A stretch of 64,000 nucleotides of DNA from Gonatopus flavifemur. Taxonomy: Eukaryota > Arthropoda > Insecta > Hymenoptera > Dryinidae. Location of the stretch: the NCBI GenBank assembly GCA_018340375.1, contig JAFFJZ010000002.1, positions 15,270,001 to 15,334,000 on the forward strand, read 5' to 3'. The position numbers and the translations under genes were made by a program. The notes beneath the pieces were generated by a model. It had not been told where the DNA came from and ran no database searches. It worked only from the letters and a program-made list of their open reading frames with translations. Positions 45,110-55,293 of this stretch are shown here, one piece after another (the stretch's first letter is position 1; each line of letters begins with the position of its first letter).

Positions 45110-45331
45110 ATGTTCCGCTGGCCAGAATTTGACCACATGACTCGCAACCAGAATTTGTGCCTTCATTGGGCTGTTAGGCTTTGGTTATTGATCAAGCATC
45201 GATGTAAGGACGTATAGTCTTGCCATCGATGTTATACATCGCCTTCACGTCGCCCTTCATAGGCTTGAAATGTATAAGTTGTAAATACGATTTACACGAA
45301 GAGAAGTGGAATGTAATAGAATCACTAGCCT
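45110..45331 (-). other. Possible host exon remnants on the minus strand
   Basis: A minus-strand frame is open from an AG at about 45332 to TGA at 45192-45194 and ends in MKGDVKAMYNIDGKTIRPY-IDA, whose codons (GGC GAC GTG AAG GCG) are GC-richer than the background. A few bases downstream, 45178-45110 is open, preceded by AG and ended by a textbook donor (GAACAT|GTAAGTA). The two pieces are not joined by a usable splice pattern that I can see, because a stop lies between them. No family is recognised. Chance is not excluded. Confidence 0.2.
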
Positions 45332-45495
45332 AATGATGGCTACGTTATTTAGCATTCATTTTTACATGAATATTATTGTTGTAGTTAATGATGCCGATTC
45401 TTGAACAGAATCGATTGTTTTTGATGGGAAAAATATCTGGTTTTTAGATTTGTATAAAATATTGATAAAGATTTCATATATTCTACATGCAAATA

Positions 45496-46562
45496 CGGAG
45501 AAAGAAAATTTGCGGCCACGGCAAATCGAGGTATTATATATAGAATAGGAAATCTTTTTGCTAACCGATTTAAAAATTCGCTACCATCTCTAGTAGAAAT
45601 TTGACAGGGAATGCCCTATTAGAAGCATGGCCCTCGTAAGGCTGCAATAGGGAACTCCTAATTAAGGCAAACTTTTAATTACCTTATCAGGTCCTGACTT
45701 GGCAGCCTGTTTAGGACCTTACAACAATGTAACGCAAGGTTGTTGACAGGTCCCAGTTAGATTTTCCCTGTCAGTAACTCAGACATGCTATTCCTATCAG
45801 AACCTGATCAGGATTGCCTTGACTCATCCGTATTTGAATTGTGAGGCAACTGTCAAGATATCTTGATCAGGACCTGATCAGGATTGCCTTCGATCATCCG
45901 TATTTCAATCATGTGATAACCCACAAAACAGCCGAATCAGGACCTCATCAATCCAGAACGATGAATGTATCAAACTATTCAGAATTTTCACAGGACTCAT
46001 TAGAAATTTACCTGTCTTTTTTAAATGTTCAACTGAGGTCTGTTTGGATCATCAGTAGAATTCCTTGTGTTGGAAGAGTTTCAAAATATTTTATGAATAG
46101 TGAGTTCCATGAAAATTAAATTGAATGTTAGAATACAGCTTAGATGAGTTCGTGATTGGGAATTCCGCTACCACTCGGATCAGGTGCTGATTGGGAATTC
46201 AATTAGTACCCTGATCAGATTCTGATTGGGAAACGTTTGGTTTTCCTGATCAGGACCTTGTCTCTTCCCTGCGTTACATTTTTGTCAGGGCCTTATCAGA
46301 CACTCAAGTCAGGCCCTGAACAGAAATCAGGCATGCCTGATTTGGACCTGATGTTTTCCATATCAAAATTTCTACTAGGGATATCTGACTGGATTGCTAA
46401 GAAAGCAACATGATTAACTAGCATGGACTAGCAAAATTTTTGTATTATATCCAGAATAGCAAACAAATTTCCCTGGAGGAGCAAAACATTTTTCGTCACC
46501 AAAGCTAAGACATCACTGTCGTGGCTAAAAGAATTGCTGTGATAGCAAGGAGATTGTTTCCG
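45496..46562. mobile_element. Foldback-type element interrupted by another
   Basis: CGGAGAAAGAAAATTTGC (left, after TA) and GCAAGGAGATTGTTTCCG (right) are weakly inverse. GCTAACC/GCTAAG/TAGCAAA words flank both sides of the inner element at 45590-46378, consistent with a host repeat split by an insertion. Low certainty on the outer edges. Confidence 0.35.
45590..46378. mobile_element. 789-bp element with CTAGTAGAAATTT ends and CCTGATCAGGACC array
   Basis: CTAGTAGAAATTTGACAGGG at the left and inverse CTAGTAGAAATTTTGATATG at the right. The interior contains many degenerate copies of TGATCAGGACCTGATCAGG and CAGGCCCTGA, dispersed over about 600 bp. No coding region. It resembles in style, but not in end sequence, the element at 39537-40188. 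Confidence 0.6.
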
Positions 46563-46566
46563 ATAG

Positions 46567-46771
46567 CACACGGAAAGGAATTTGTAGCTGTATCAGCTAA
46601 ATTTGAGCTGTTGGAGCTAAATATTTTAGTACCCACAGGACAGCTCATTTCTTGGCAACGTTAGCTAAAATTTAGCAGATGAAGCTAGAAATTTTGCTGC
46701 AGCAGCTGAAATTTAGCTACAGGAGCTGAAATAATGGCTGTCCATCTCAAAGCTAATTACTTTTTCCGGTG
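46567..46771. mobile_element. AGCT-word MITE with CACACGGAAAG / CACCGGAAAAAG ends
   Basis: Terminal CACACGGAAAGGAATT and inverse CACCGGAAAAAGTAATTAGC. Interior words AGCTGAAATTTAGCT, AGCTGTTGGAGCTAAAT and GCTGCAGCAGCTGAAATT recur with variation. Relatives: 20140-20260, 50061-50288 and 50700-51000. Confidence 0.5.
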
Positions 46772-47039
46772 CACCAAAATCAGATTCCTCTGTAAAAGCT
46801 AGCTGTGATTCTTTTTTCTCCGAGTAAGACTAGCTGCAATTCTCAATATCATGTTGAAACCGGAATCGCAGAATCTTCACAAAATTACCATTTACCACGC
46901 TTGCAATCATTACATCCCACTTTTCTCAGTGTACACGAATCAGCGAAGCGTTCGCTGTTACAGCAAAGATTTTACTATTTTAGAACAATATTTGTCAATT
47001 CACAAAATGTTTTAACAGACTGCATAAAGTCTAAAAGCT
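46772..47039. other. No gene seen
   Basis: Short AT-rich spacer with CAGCGAAGCGTTCGCTG, a small palindrome, near 46952. Confidence 0.4.
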
Positions 47040-47790
47040 CGTGACTGCCAGACCTTCATAGTGGTATAGAAGTTGAAAGTTTCTCAGCGCATGCTCTCAG
47101 CATAATGGGAAAGCTTCTCAGCTTTGGCAGATAACAGGTAACGGAGGTGTATGAAATAGTAACTTCAATTTGTCAAAGTATAGACCCAGAAAAATGGTAT
47201 ACCTGGATTTATTTGATTCAACGAAAATTTGTTTGAATCAACTAAAATTTATTTGACTCAACCACAATGTCTATTTATATATGAACCTACTAGTGTTTTA
47301 ATTGGATCAAATAAACAATTTATTTCATCCGAATAAATTCTTAATCATTTCAAATAAAATTTTATTGGATACAATTAAATCTCCAGTAGGTTCATATTCC
47401 AGTAAACCATTTCTCTGGGTGTAAAGCGTTATTTTCTTACATTTGCTCTCTAATAATATTAGAATGCACGTTGTCCATTGCCAGACACTCAATATCACAC
47501 AATGTGACAATTCATTAAAATTTAAGGGTCTCTGGCAAAGAGCTGCCACTATACTAAGTGTCTGGCAATGGATGACCTGATTTCTTATATTCTTCGGACG
47601 CAAATATAAAGAAATTACGCTTTATACTTTGATGAATTCAATTTGCGCTATTTTATACACCTTTATTCCCTGTTATCTGCCAAAACCACGATAATCCAAA
47701 CTTCAAAGCAGCCCATCATTCCTGCTTATGTTGGGAGCATACGTTGAGAAACTTTCAGCTTTTATAAAATGAGGAAGGTCTGGCAGTCAC
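47040..47790. mobile_element. Inverted-repeat element with nested MITE
   Basis: GTGACTGCCAGACCTTCA at the left and GAAGGTCTGGCAGTCAC at the right are inverse, and the match continues inward for over 100 bp (GAAACTTTCAGC, TTATCTGCCAAA, TATACTTTGA on each side). Inside are the MITE 47184-47420 and a smaller inverted repeat GTCCATTGCCAGACACT / AGTGTCTGGCAATGGA (47472-47575). Non-coding. Confidence 0.7.
47184..47420. mobile_element. MITE with ACCCAGAAAAATGG ends
   Basis: ACCCAGAAAAATGGTATACC and inverse ACCCAGAGAAATGGTTTACT. The interior repeats TTTGATTCAAC-type words and TATGAACCTACTAGTG / CAGTAGGTTCATA is mirrored. A partial relative begins CCCAGAAGAATGGTTTAC at 58159. Confidence 0.65.
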
Positions 47791-47986
47791 CATGCAATGC
47801 CAAAATGCTGGATTAGCAAGCGCTTGCTGAAGGAACAAGATTTTTGCTGCGATGACAAACTTTTTGCCAATTTAGGGGAAGAATTTGTCATATCCGTAAA
47901 GCAAATTTTTGACAAGTGCTGTTCCGGTAAATCTTCTACTCTTAGTGTAGGGGTGACGTGGAGGCTATTGAAAGATGTCCGTCCTA

Positions 47987-48196
47987 CACTGAAAAAAAGG
48001 TATGGCTCTCACAGCTCTACTATTCATGTGTTCTTGCTGTCAGGAGGTATAAGGATGCCAGTATAGCTCCCACAGCCGAACGCGTCACTATCATATCAAT
48101 CTGTCGGCTGTGGGAGCTATACTGGCATCCTTATACCTCCTGACAGCAAGAACACATGAATAGTAGAGCTGTGAGAGCCATACCTTTTTTTCAGTG
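47987..48196. mobile_element. 210-bp foldback with identical 93-bp arms
   Basis: The left arm 47987-48079 (CACTGAAAAAAAGGTATGGC through CTCCCACAGCCGA) and right arm 48104-48196 are perfect reverse complements over 93 bp, with a 24-bp loop (48080-48103). TA at 47985-47986 and 48197-48198. Ends belong to the CACTG-AAAA class. A transcript across it would form an uninterrupted 93-bp duplex. No protein is encoded. Confidence 0.95.
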
Positions 48197-48198
48197 TA

Positions 48199-48540
48199 TT
48201 TATACTGCGGGCATTCGTCTGTTGCCTCTGCCCCATGTGGAACAATTTTCAATGTCATATATAATTTATATTGAATTCAATTTTTTTTTAATATAAATTT
48301 CATATTTAATTATATGAAGATCATCTTCGATTCTATGCGTTTTGCCACATGGGATGTTTCATATACATTTGCCTCATTCATTGAGCTCAATTCCAGGTAG
48401 TGTAACGTGAATACGACGTGTTTCATCAGGAGTAGTATTGTTATGGATTTGTCCACAGTAATTCCATATTCCATACATCCCGCAAAACCCTGATCGTTAC
48501 TGTAAAGGAATCCTGAAAAGCCTGCAGTCACTCTCTAAAT
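48199..48540. other. No gene seen
   Basis: AT-rich with inverted AATTTATATTGAATTCAATT-like words near 48268; nothing recognised. Confidence 0.4.
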
Positions 48541-49570
48541 CTGGAGGAGTGAAAAATCACGCGCTTCACTGCACTGAGTCTCAGAAGTGAACCAGTCCGC
48601 TTCGAGTGGGATTTTCACTCGTTATGAGTGAACCCCCACTCTTTTGGAGCGGAAAACTCACTCTAAAATTGGAGTGGCTGAGTTTCCGACCTCAAACCTT
48701 AGACTTTCGCTCTGGAAGAGTAGGAATTCCACTCGAAATTTCGACAAGCCAAGATCCAGATCGAAGATCGTCTTGGATTGCCTCGAAATTTCGAGCCAAT
48801 CTTCGAGCCGACCTCAGTAATTCTGTGAGATCCGATCTTCGAGCAAAGCTGAAAAAATTCCAGTCGATCCGAGTTTCGAGCTAAGCCAGAACTATGAGAT
48901 CGACGAGCTAGATCGTCACTGAGGAAATTTCCCTTCAGACGAGGGAACAGAAAAAACATGTGATGAAAAACTACTTGATTTTACGCATGAAACAATATTG
49001 AGATTATAATTATTATGATATTGAGATTCAATATTGAGATTATCATGAAATAAGTCAGAGTGTACTTTTTTTTCATATTTACTACGGTTCATGAAACAAT
49101 ATTGTGTTCAATTGGTAGCAAAGTCATGAATTTTATGAAAATATATTTACAAAAATATTTTTCTATTATAAAGTTGGTTTTTCTCCACCAATCTTCTGAA
49201 GATACATTTAATGATGTATTTACCCACCTATTCAATAAAAGATGCATTCATTGAGTTATTATAATGAACACATTTGTAAAATTTGATTCAATCAGTCATG
49301 AAAATTTCGAGAAAGCGTTGATTTATACTCCAGCTTCAAGAGTTTCAGAAATATGTTCCATTCCAAACAGCTTTTGAATGCAAAAATTTTTTATTAGCAT
49401 GTATTCTGAATGGAGATCGTAAGACCATCGATCTAGCTCGACGATCTTCTAGCCAATCCGAGCTCCGATCCTCACTGTAAAACACAAGAGCCAAATCAAG
49501 CTCATGCTCAAAACTCGGATTAGCTCGGATCGCGGCAACACTAATCTCACTCTAAAAATTTTAGAGACCA
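48541..49570. repeat. TCGAGC/GATCGTC-word region
   Basis: 48590-48940 and 49420-49570 contain degenerate words CGAAATTTCGAG, GATCTTCGAGC, CGAGCTAGATCG, AGCTCGGATCG and CACTCTAAAATT. Between them is plain AT-rich sequence. This looks like another word-array element with obscure edges, beginning near CACTCTCTAAATCTGGAG and ending near CTCACTCTAAAAATTTTAG. No gene. Confidence 0.45.
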
Positions 49571-49669
49571 CGTTTTCTGAGAATATCACACAAGAAAACT
49601 GAACGATCGCAACATATCCGCATCAAGTCCGTTTGGTGAACCAGGATGATAATATCCACCAATACCAAA

Positions 49670-49900
49670 GTATATTCACCAATGCCATTGAGGTGATGCT
49701 CGCGGCGTAGTGGCAGTCAAATCATTTGAGACAAAGTGCGGGCGAACGCTTCGATTCGATCAAAATATCCCTCTGTACAGGACTTCTCTGATTCAAGTAG
49801 AAGTGCTGTACAGAGCAATATTTTGGTAAAGTTGAAGCGTCTGTCCGTAGTTTGTCATATGGCTTCTGCTACGCCGCTAGTATCCCCTTAATTCCCCGGT
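49670..49900. mobile_element. Foldback sharing its core with 9833-10062
   Basis: Left GCGGCGTAGTGGCAGTC and ATCAAAATATCCCTCTGTACAG; right CTGTACAGAGCAATATTTTG and GCTACGCCGC. The core resembles that of the 9.8-kb foldback while the outer arms differ. The outer words CCAATACCAAAG / TATTGGTGCC hint at longer arms. Non-coding. Confidence 0.55.
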
Positions 49901-50060
49901 ACCGCCCATATTGGTGCCTTGAAAAGTTTATCCACAATGTTCAGTGGAATGTTACAGCATTTTGAGGTGATTAATAAGAAACTGTTGCAACATTTTTCAA
50001 CCATAGTAGGATTTCAAAAATAATATTTTTGAATTCCAGAAGGATAATTCGAGTTCCCGC

Positions 50061-50288
50061 ATTGAGAAAAAGTTTTAAGTTGAATATCAGGCAGCTAGAA
50101 AATTTAGTCGCTGCAAAAAAATTTAGTCAAACCAAATAAATTTCATTTGTCACTGGTAAATTCTTCATTTCTATTAAATAAACTGCTTTATTCATGTTTC
50201 AGGTAACTAGACTTCTATTCACGCCAGCTGAAGTTCAACTGGGACAACTCAATTTCAGCTGTCGCAGCTAGGTGCCTTCCTCTCAGTG
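50061..50288. mobile_element. AGCT-word element, CATTGAGAAAAAG / CACTGAGAGGAAG ends
   Basis: Left CATTGAGAAAAAGTTTTAAG; right end inverse CACTGAGAGGAAGGCACC. Interior has CAGCTGAAGTTC, TTTCAGCTGTCGCAGCTAGG. Non-coding, edges approximate. Confidence 0.4.
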
Positions 50289-50436
50289 CGACTCTAAAAT
50301 CTAATTACGAAGAATATTAAATAACATTCTGTCAAGATGTGAAAATGACACCTTATAATGTTCTGATGGAGGTGGAATCTATGTAAAGTACGTTCGTAGG
50401 ATACCAAAGTGAGACGATTAACGGATAGAAAATGTA

Positions 50437-50664
50437 CACTAAGAAAAATGTGTTTCGTAGGACTAGTAAGAAGTGAATTGTTGAAATGTTATTGTTGGAT
50501 ATACAATAATTTTTGGTCTCCTAACAACACATAGTTGTCTTGTTGATAATAAAATTGCCAATTCAACAATCTTAAACGATATTTTTATGATTTTATTGTG
50601 GGTTGATATATAACAATATTTCATTGTCGATTCAGCAATATCATTGCTAGGTTTTTTCTCCGTG
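50437..50664. mobile_element. 228-bp MITE, CACTAAGAAAAATG ends, TA flanks
   Basis: CACTAAGAAAAATGTG and inverse CACGGAGAAAAAACC; TA at 50435-50436 and 50665-50666. The interior is rich in TGTTGATAA / AACAATAT words. Non-coding. Confidence 0.65.
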
Positions 50665-52467
50665 TATATCATGGTATAGTATTATTCGTCAAAGACTTTG
50701 GAAGAATTCGTTCGTAATGAATTCTGAGAACATTCATACTCGAAATTAAAAAAAAAGAAATTTGCTGTAATAAGAAAATCCAATTTCATTTTGGAGCAGC
50801 AAATGTTTTGCTCCAACAGTAAACTATTTGCTATCACAGCAATTTTATCAGCTACGGTAGCTTTTTTGTTGCTATAACAGCAACAAATGTCCATTCTGAA
50901 ATGAAAATTTTGCTAGTCCAGCGGATAATTTGCTGCTTCAGTTGCTCATACTGCTCTCTCAGCAATCTGGTTAGCAGTAACAACGAATGTTCGGCTAGAT
51001 TGGCAATATGATATATCTAGACAAAACATTCAGAACAGTATCATCGTATCACTCGATGAACCTTGACACGGGACATTCTTGCACTAGATGAGTATTAATT
51101 CTCCAGGATAAAACTGTTAATTTCAATGTATTGTACTATGAGAGATGATTACTATTCACTATTTCTTCTCGCGTCGACTATTACATTAAAAAACATTACC
51201 AACGATTTATAATGGTATATTTTTCGTAGTGTAGAAGAGAAATTCGAAATAGAGTAGGAAATTTCATTTTTTCCGTACTCCATTTTGTTCTTTGACAATG
51301 ATTGATGGGTCGATTAATCAAAACACCGGGTCGATAACTCTTTGCTCACAAGTTTTTTACTTCCCGCATACGATTTCCACTATGACGAACATTCTGTGCA
51401 TATAGCTCTGTATCGCATGCTTATTCATGCACAAAGGCGAAAAGTACGTTCATTCACGTTCTTCGAAATATACAAATGATCACTTTTCTCATTCCTCATG
51501 ATCGATACGGTATCGTTCCTGTGATCAAAGTCATTTATCGTATGAATTAAAGTGAAACTGTGTTGCTATCCATCTACTCAGCTACATACATCATGATTTT
51601 GATAGTAATAACAGTTGAATACATAACCACAGTGTGCATTCTAAAGGAGGCAAATTAGTACATGTTGATGTGTTATAGAGGTTTCCAAATCTTCATCATG
51701 AATAAATATGCAATCCAATTTGTGTGATGTTTTAATGAATAAGTGCCGTATTAATTTATGCACAATTCATCAACATATTATTCCATGTGAAAGATTTCAT
51801 GTAAATACTGTATACGAATCTCATCTGAATTTCCACATAATTTCATGACACAGAAAGATTCAGAAATGAATTGTGTAAAATATTGCCCGAACACATAACT
51901 GTATTGTACAAAATTTGATTGGAATTTTTTTCACAGAGTAAAATTTTCAAAATAAGATATGACGTGAGGAAATAATTTGCACCACTTGACGTACTGCATA
52001 GAATTTGATCGATGCATGTTAGACATTTCTCAGCTATCAGAAAAGAATTTGGGAAATTGTGCATGTTATCGGATGTAAGTGGAGATTGACGTGGAACTTT
52101 TGAATAGGCAGTCATGGAACTAATGCGAATCATGATTTACTGAATCCTGTGCACATTAGAGTGGCCCTTATTTTGGAAATTTTTGAAATCTTCTGGCCTC
52201 ACCCCCTGAAAGGAGGTTCCGAGTCTCTTCAAAATGAAGTACGTGAAATCTGATTTCGATTCAACTGTGTTAACACGTTCCGCAGACAGCTCGAAATTTT
52301 GTGTTTTTTCAAAATTTCTTACTGTATTTCAAAAAAGGCGAGATTCATCGGAACGCTTGATAATCCAATTGAAAGAACATGAAATTTCCTACAATTTCCA
52401 CACAGCAACTCTGTTATTAAAACCCGTGATTATAGAAATAAGCGAAATTGAAAAATGAAGAAGTATA
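50665..52467. other. No gene; GCT/AGC-word cluster at the start
   Basis: 50740-51000 has many TTTGCTG / CAGCAA words (for example CAGCAACAAATG, TTTGCTGCTTCAG), a relative of the AGCT-word elements. The rest holds no recognised feature; AGAGTGGCCCTTATTTTGG at 52158 may be the end of another repeat. Confidence 0.4.
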
Positions 52468-52667
52468 CCTTCTGATCAAAAAGTACCCGGAATTCTCTAT
52501 TCGAACAAACCACGCTTGAGAGATTGTCGGAATCTTTTGTTTTCCATGTTATTTCATCTGTTATTTAGCCCTCAAATGTCTGTTTGCGCCTCATTCGTCA
52601 GAAGTTAGTGCGTGTTGCTTTGTAAACGAGTCAGTGTTATATAAATGGTGGTATTTCTGACTTTTTT
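52468..52667 (+). mobile_element. Likely mariner 5' end fragment
   Basis: After TA (52466-52467), CCTTCTGATCAAAAAGTACC(CGGAATT) has the character of a mariner terminal repeat. About 180 bp of leader-like sequence follows to an ATG at 52645, where the next element begins. No transposase follows, so it is a solo end. Family call is from resemblance of the end only. Confidence 0.4.
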
Positions 52668-53423
52668 CCCTTATGAAAAAACCCGATATCGGAATTTCAT
52701 CGTTAAATCATCAGTTGTATTAATACTATCCGAAATCTATCGTGTTGTTTCATTATCGTACAAGTCCGCTAAAAATACGATATCTCCGATAATTATCCAA
52801 TGTAATCCTGATATAGAGATCTATCGGGGAATCATCGGGTCGCTGGTTCCACGGTTTTGTATCGGATAAGTATCGTAGACATCGTATTTTCATCGGACTT
52901 GTCTGATAGTGAAACAACACGATAGATTTCGGATAGTATCGATACACAGAGCTGGATCTGAGGGGGGAGGAGACAAAAGGGGGCATGTGCCCCGGGCGCC
53001 GAGGAAAAGAAATGCTCTCGCTTCAGTTTGCAAGATCAGACATTTACATTCTGACGAACTGAAGCCTCATTCAGGTCAAAAATGAGGGATAAATATTAGA
53101 TGACAAGATATCGTTGCATTTCACTGTCAATTATATCAAGCAACAAGTCATCTAGCGAGGATTCCTCCAGGTTATTTTGAAATAAATTAAAGTACTCGAG
53201 TGTGAAAATTTTCAGAAATATATATAATTCATATATAATTTGATATACTTCTCGTATGACTTATACAGAATCAAATATAAATTATATATAACTTCGAGAA
53301 TTTTCACAATCTAGGAGGTGCCGTGATTGAGTTGTGCTCCTGTCAATAAATTCCTTAGATCCGGCTGTTGATACAACTGATGATTGAACGATGAAATCCC
53401 GATATCGGGGTTTTCCATAAGGG
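52668..53423. mobile_element. Palindromic element split by a hAT MITE
   Basis: CCCTTATGAAAAAACCCGAT at the left and ATCGGGGTTTTCCATAAGGG at the right are inverse. Inner GATAGATTTCGGATAGTATC mirrors GATACTATCC-type sequence on the left. Once the hAT insertion (52947-53367) and one target copy are removed, the arms align continuously over about 130 bp, and the original element is about 327 bp. Confidence 0.8.
52947..53367. mobile_element. Non-autonomous hAT-type element with 8-bp duplication
   Basis: Ends CAGAGCTGGATCTGAGG and inverse CAGCCGGATCTAAGG. The 8-bp flanks TCGATACA (52939-52946) and TTGATACA (53368-53375) match at seven of eight, the hAT target size. A GC-rich sub-terminal block (GGGCATGTGCCCCGGGCGCC) follows the left end. 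421 bp, no transposase. Confidence 0.8.
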
Positions 53424-54290
53424 TTTACCGTGAAATAAATTCTAATTGACATATGTCATACCAGATTTTTAGTATTATCTAAATAATAACTTTGTTTCGT
53501 ACAAAGTCTAACCACTATTTTCTTATTGTAGGTTCGATGGTCAAGAATTTCATATTAGAATTATCGAATTTATTACACCAATAAATAAATGAAAACCCAT
53601 CTTAGCAGTTGTTCCTGGTCCATGTCAGATGTAAAAATGTAGAATCTCAAAATTAATTATAATTTTGTTCCATTTTTTTTCACCATAGAACAATCATGAT
53701 ATTCCTTGGCAAGCGTTGAAGCGTGACAAAAGCGTAACAAAGAGTCATCCAGGCGTAATTTAGGAGAGAATTGGGACATTTTCACGCTTCATTTGTTCCA
53801 ATGCCCGCTCTTTCACTTTTAGATTTTCACCAGGGATGCAATCATATACTAGTATTCTCTCCTGCACATGAATTCATGACAGTCATATCCATGACTGATT
53901 TCAACTGTCTTGATACAAAAATTAGAAATTGATTCAAAAGTGAATAACAAAAATTGGTGCATAAAATGACGATTTGGTGACAACGATTAGAACAATCCAT
54001 GTCATCGTCTATATATATTGAAAAATGGAGACTGATCTCTCATTTACAGTTACCGATGAATTTATGTGAATATTTTTTACTGCGCACAGATTACGCAAAA
54101 TTTATACATAAGTTACACAAATGGAAAATTAGAAACAGGTTCACCACAATACGCTAACGTAAGACAGAAAGTAGTTTTTTCTTTCGATAAGCGATTTTTC
54201 TTGTATTCCTTACATCGTTCTTCAATTAAATATTGAATGAGAAATTTCACCAGTGAATCCGAATTTGGCATCCCCTTTAGACTTTCGATA
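53424..54290. other. No gene; possible half MITE
   Basis: 53770-53833 (ATTTTCACGCTTCATTTG to TTTTCACCAGGG) is related, inverted, to the MITE at 23987. Otherwise nothing recognised. Confidence 0.4.
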
Positions 54291-54720
54291 TCTGTGAGAC
54301 AATGGCACAGACGTTGTTGACATTCAGATTCACATGGTTAGATACTTTTTCCGGTCATTGTTCAACCGTAAAGACTCCGTTCTTTTCTTCAAGACTTGAC
54401 GTTACGGAGACTTATCCTCACTTCCTCCATGGAACCTGGTTCAGTACCGATCAGACAGTCGCGCAGTCGCGAACTGCAGTAGTCGGTCTGTCGACTTGGT
54501 TCGAGAGGTTCAATGACCTTGGCACGCGATCGCACACGTGTTCTTCTCCAGTTTGATCGGTATTCTTTGCGGATCTTCGTTTCTTCCGAGTATCGGTTTG
54601 AATCGATTGAGAAAGGAAACCTTCAACTTGAACTTTTGTGATAATTACAACAACATCTTACCTACTTTGTCACATCATTGCAAACTCTTGTTTCATAGGA
54701 ATCTTGTCGTCCTATTACTT
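54291..54720 (+). other. Putative first exon / promoter region of an unidentified gene
   Basis: This patch is much richer in G, C and CpG than its surroundings (about ten CpG between 54445 and 54545, with CGCGCAGTCGCG and GGCACGCGATCGC). TCAGTA (54441) and TCAGAC (54451) resemble arthropod initiators and AGTCG at 54481 resembles a downstream promoter element at about the right distance. A consensus splice donor, ACTT|GTAAGTAG, ends the segment at 54720. Several plus-strand frames are open but encode nothing I recognise, so it may be a 5' UTR exon. No second exon can be identified in the window. Confidence 0.3.
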
Positions 54721-55101
54721 GTAAGTAGTTGAATTATATTTCTTCGAAAATAATTTCAGATGTCTCATTCATTCATTGAAATATTGTTGCGAAATTGGGG
54801 CATGATATAATATGAATCGAAGTGTCAAATTCATTCACAAATGGAATGAGAACAATACAATTGTGTTGTGTTGTGTATTAAATTGAGGTCTCAATCGAAT
54901 TCATGATGAAACAAGCTAAAAAATAATTTTATAAAAGATTCGATTAGCGATCTCAATATTTTGGGACATCTTTTACAATGGTGCAAACAAAATTTAGATT
55001 CACAATCAGATTGAAAAAACGTTGTTGTTGTTGGCAATTTGAGTTTTCAAAACTGTAGATTTTCTCATTTCAAACAATCTGGGAAAAATTATATTAAGGG
55101 T
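54721..55101. other. No gene seen (possible intron start)
   Basis: If the donor at 54721 is used this is intron. Nothing else recognised. Confidence 0.35.
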
Positions 55102-55293
55102 CCTCACTCTAGTAAAAAGCACATATTGGATCTCATCAAGTAATACAAACTTTGTAATTGCAAATAACCATTCAAACTCGATGTACTTATTGAAAAACTG
55201 GTTTTTAATGGGTTTGAATGGTCATTTCCCGTTGCAAAGTTTGTATTTAATCTCATTAATCAATGGGATTCAATGGATATTTTTTAACCAGGG
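55102..55293. mobile_element. Palindromic MITE, CCCTGGTTAAAAAA class
   Basis: Right end ATATTTTTTAACCAGGG; left CACTCTAGTAAAAAGCACAT is a degraded partner. Inner AATACAAACTTTGTAATTGC and GCAAAGTTTGTATT, and AACCATTCAAACTCG / TTTGAATGGTC mirror well. Confidence 0.6.

Noticed and set aside
48606..48959. Long frames on both strands
   Set aside because: Explained by the TCGAGC-word repeat, which lacks stop codons in several frames.
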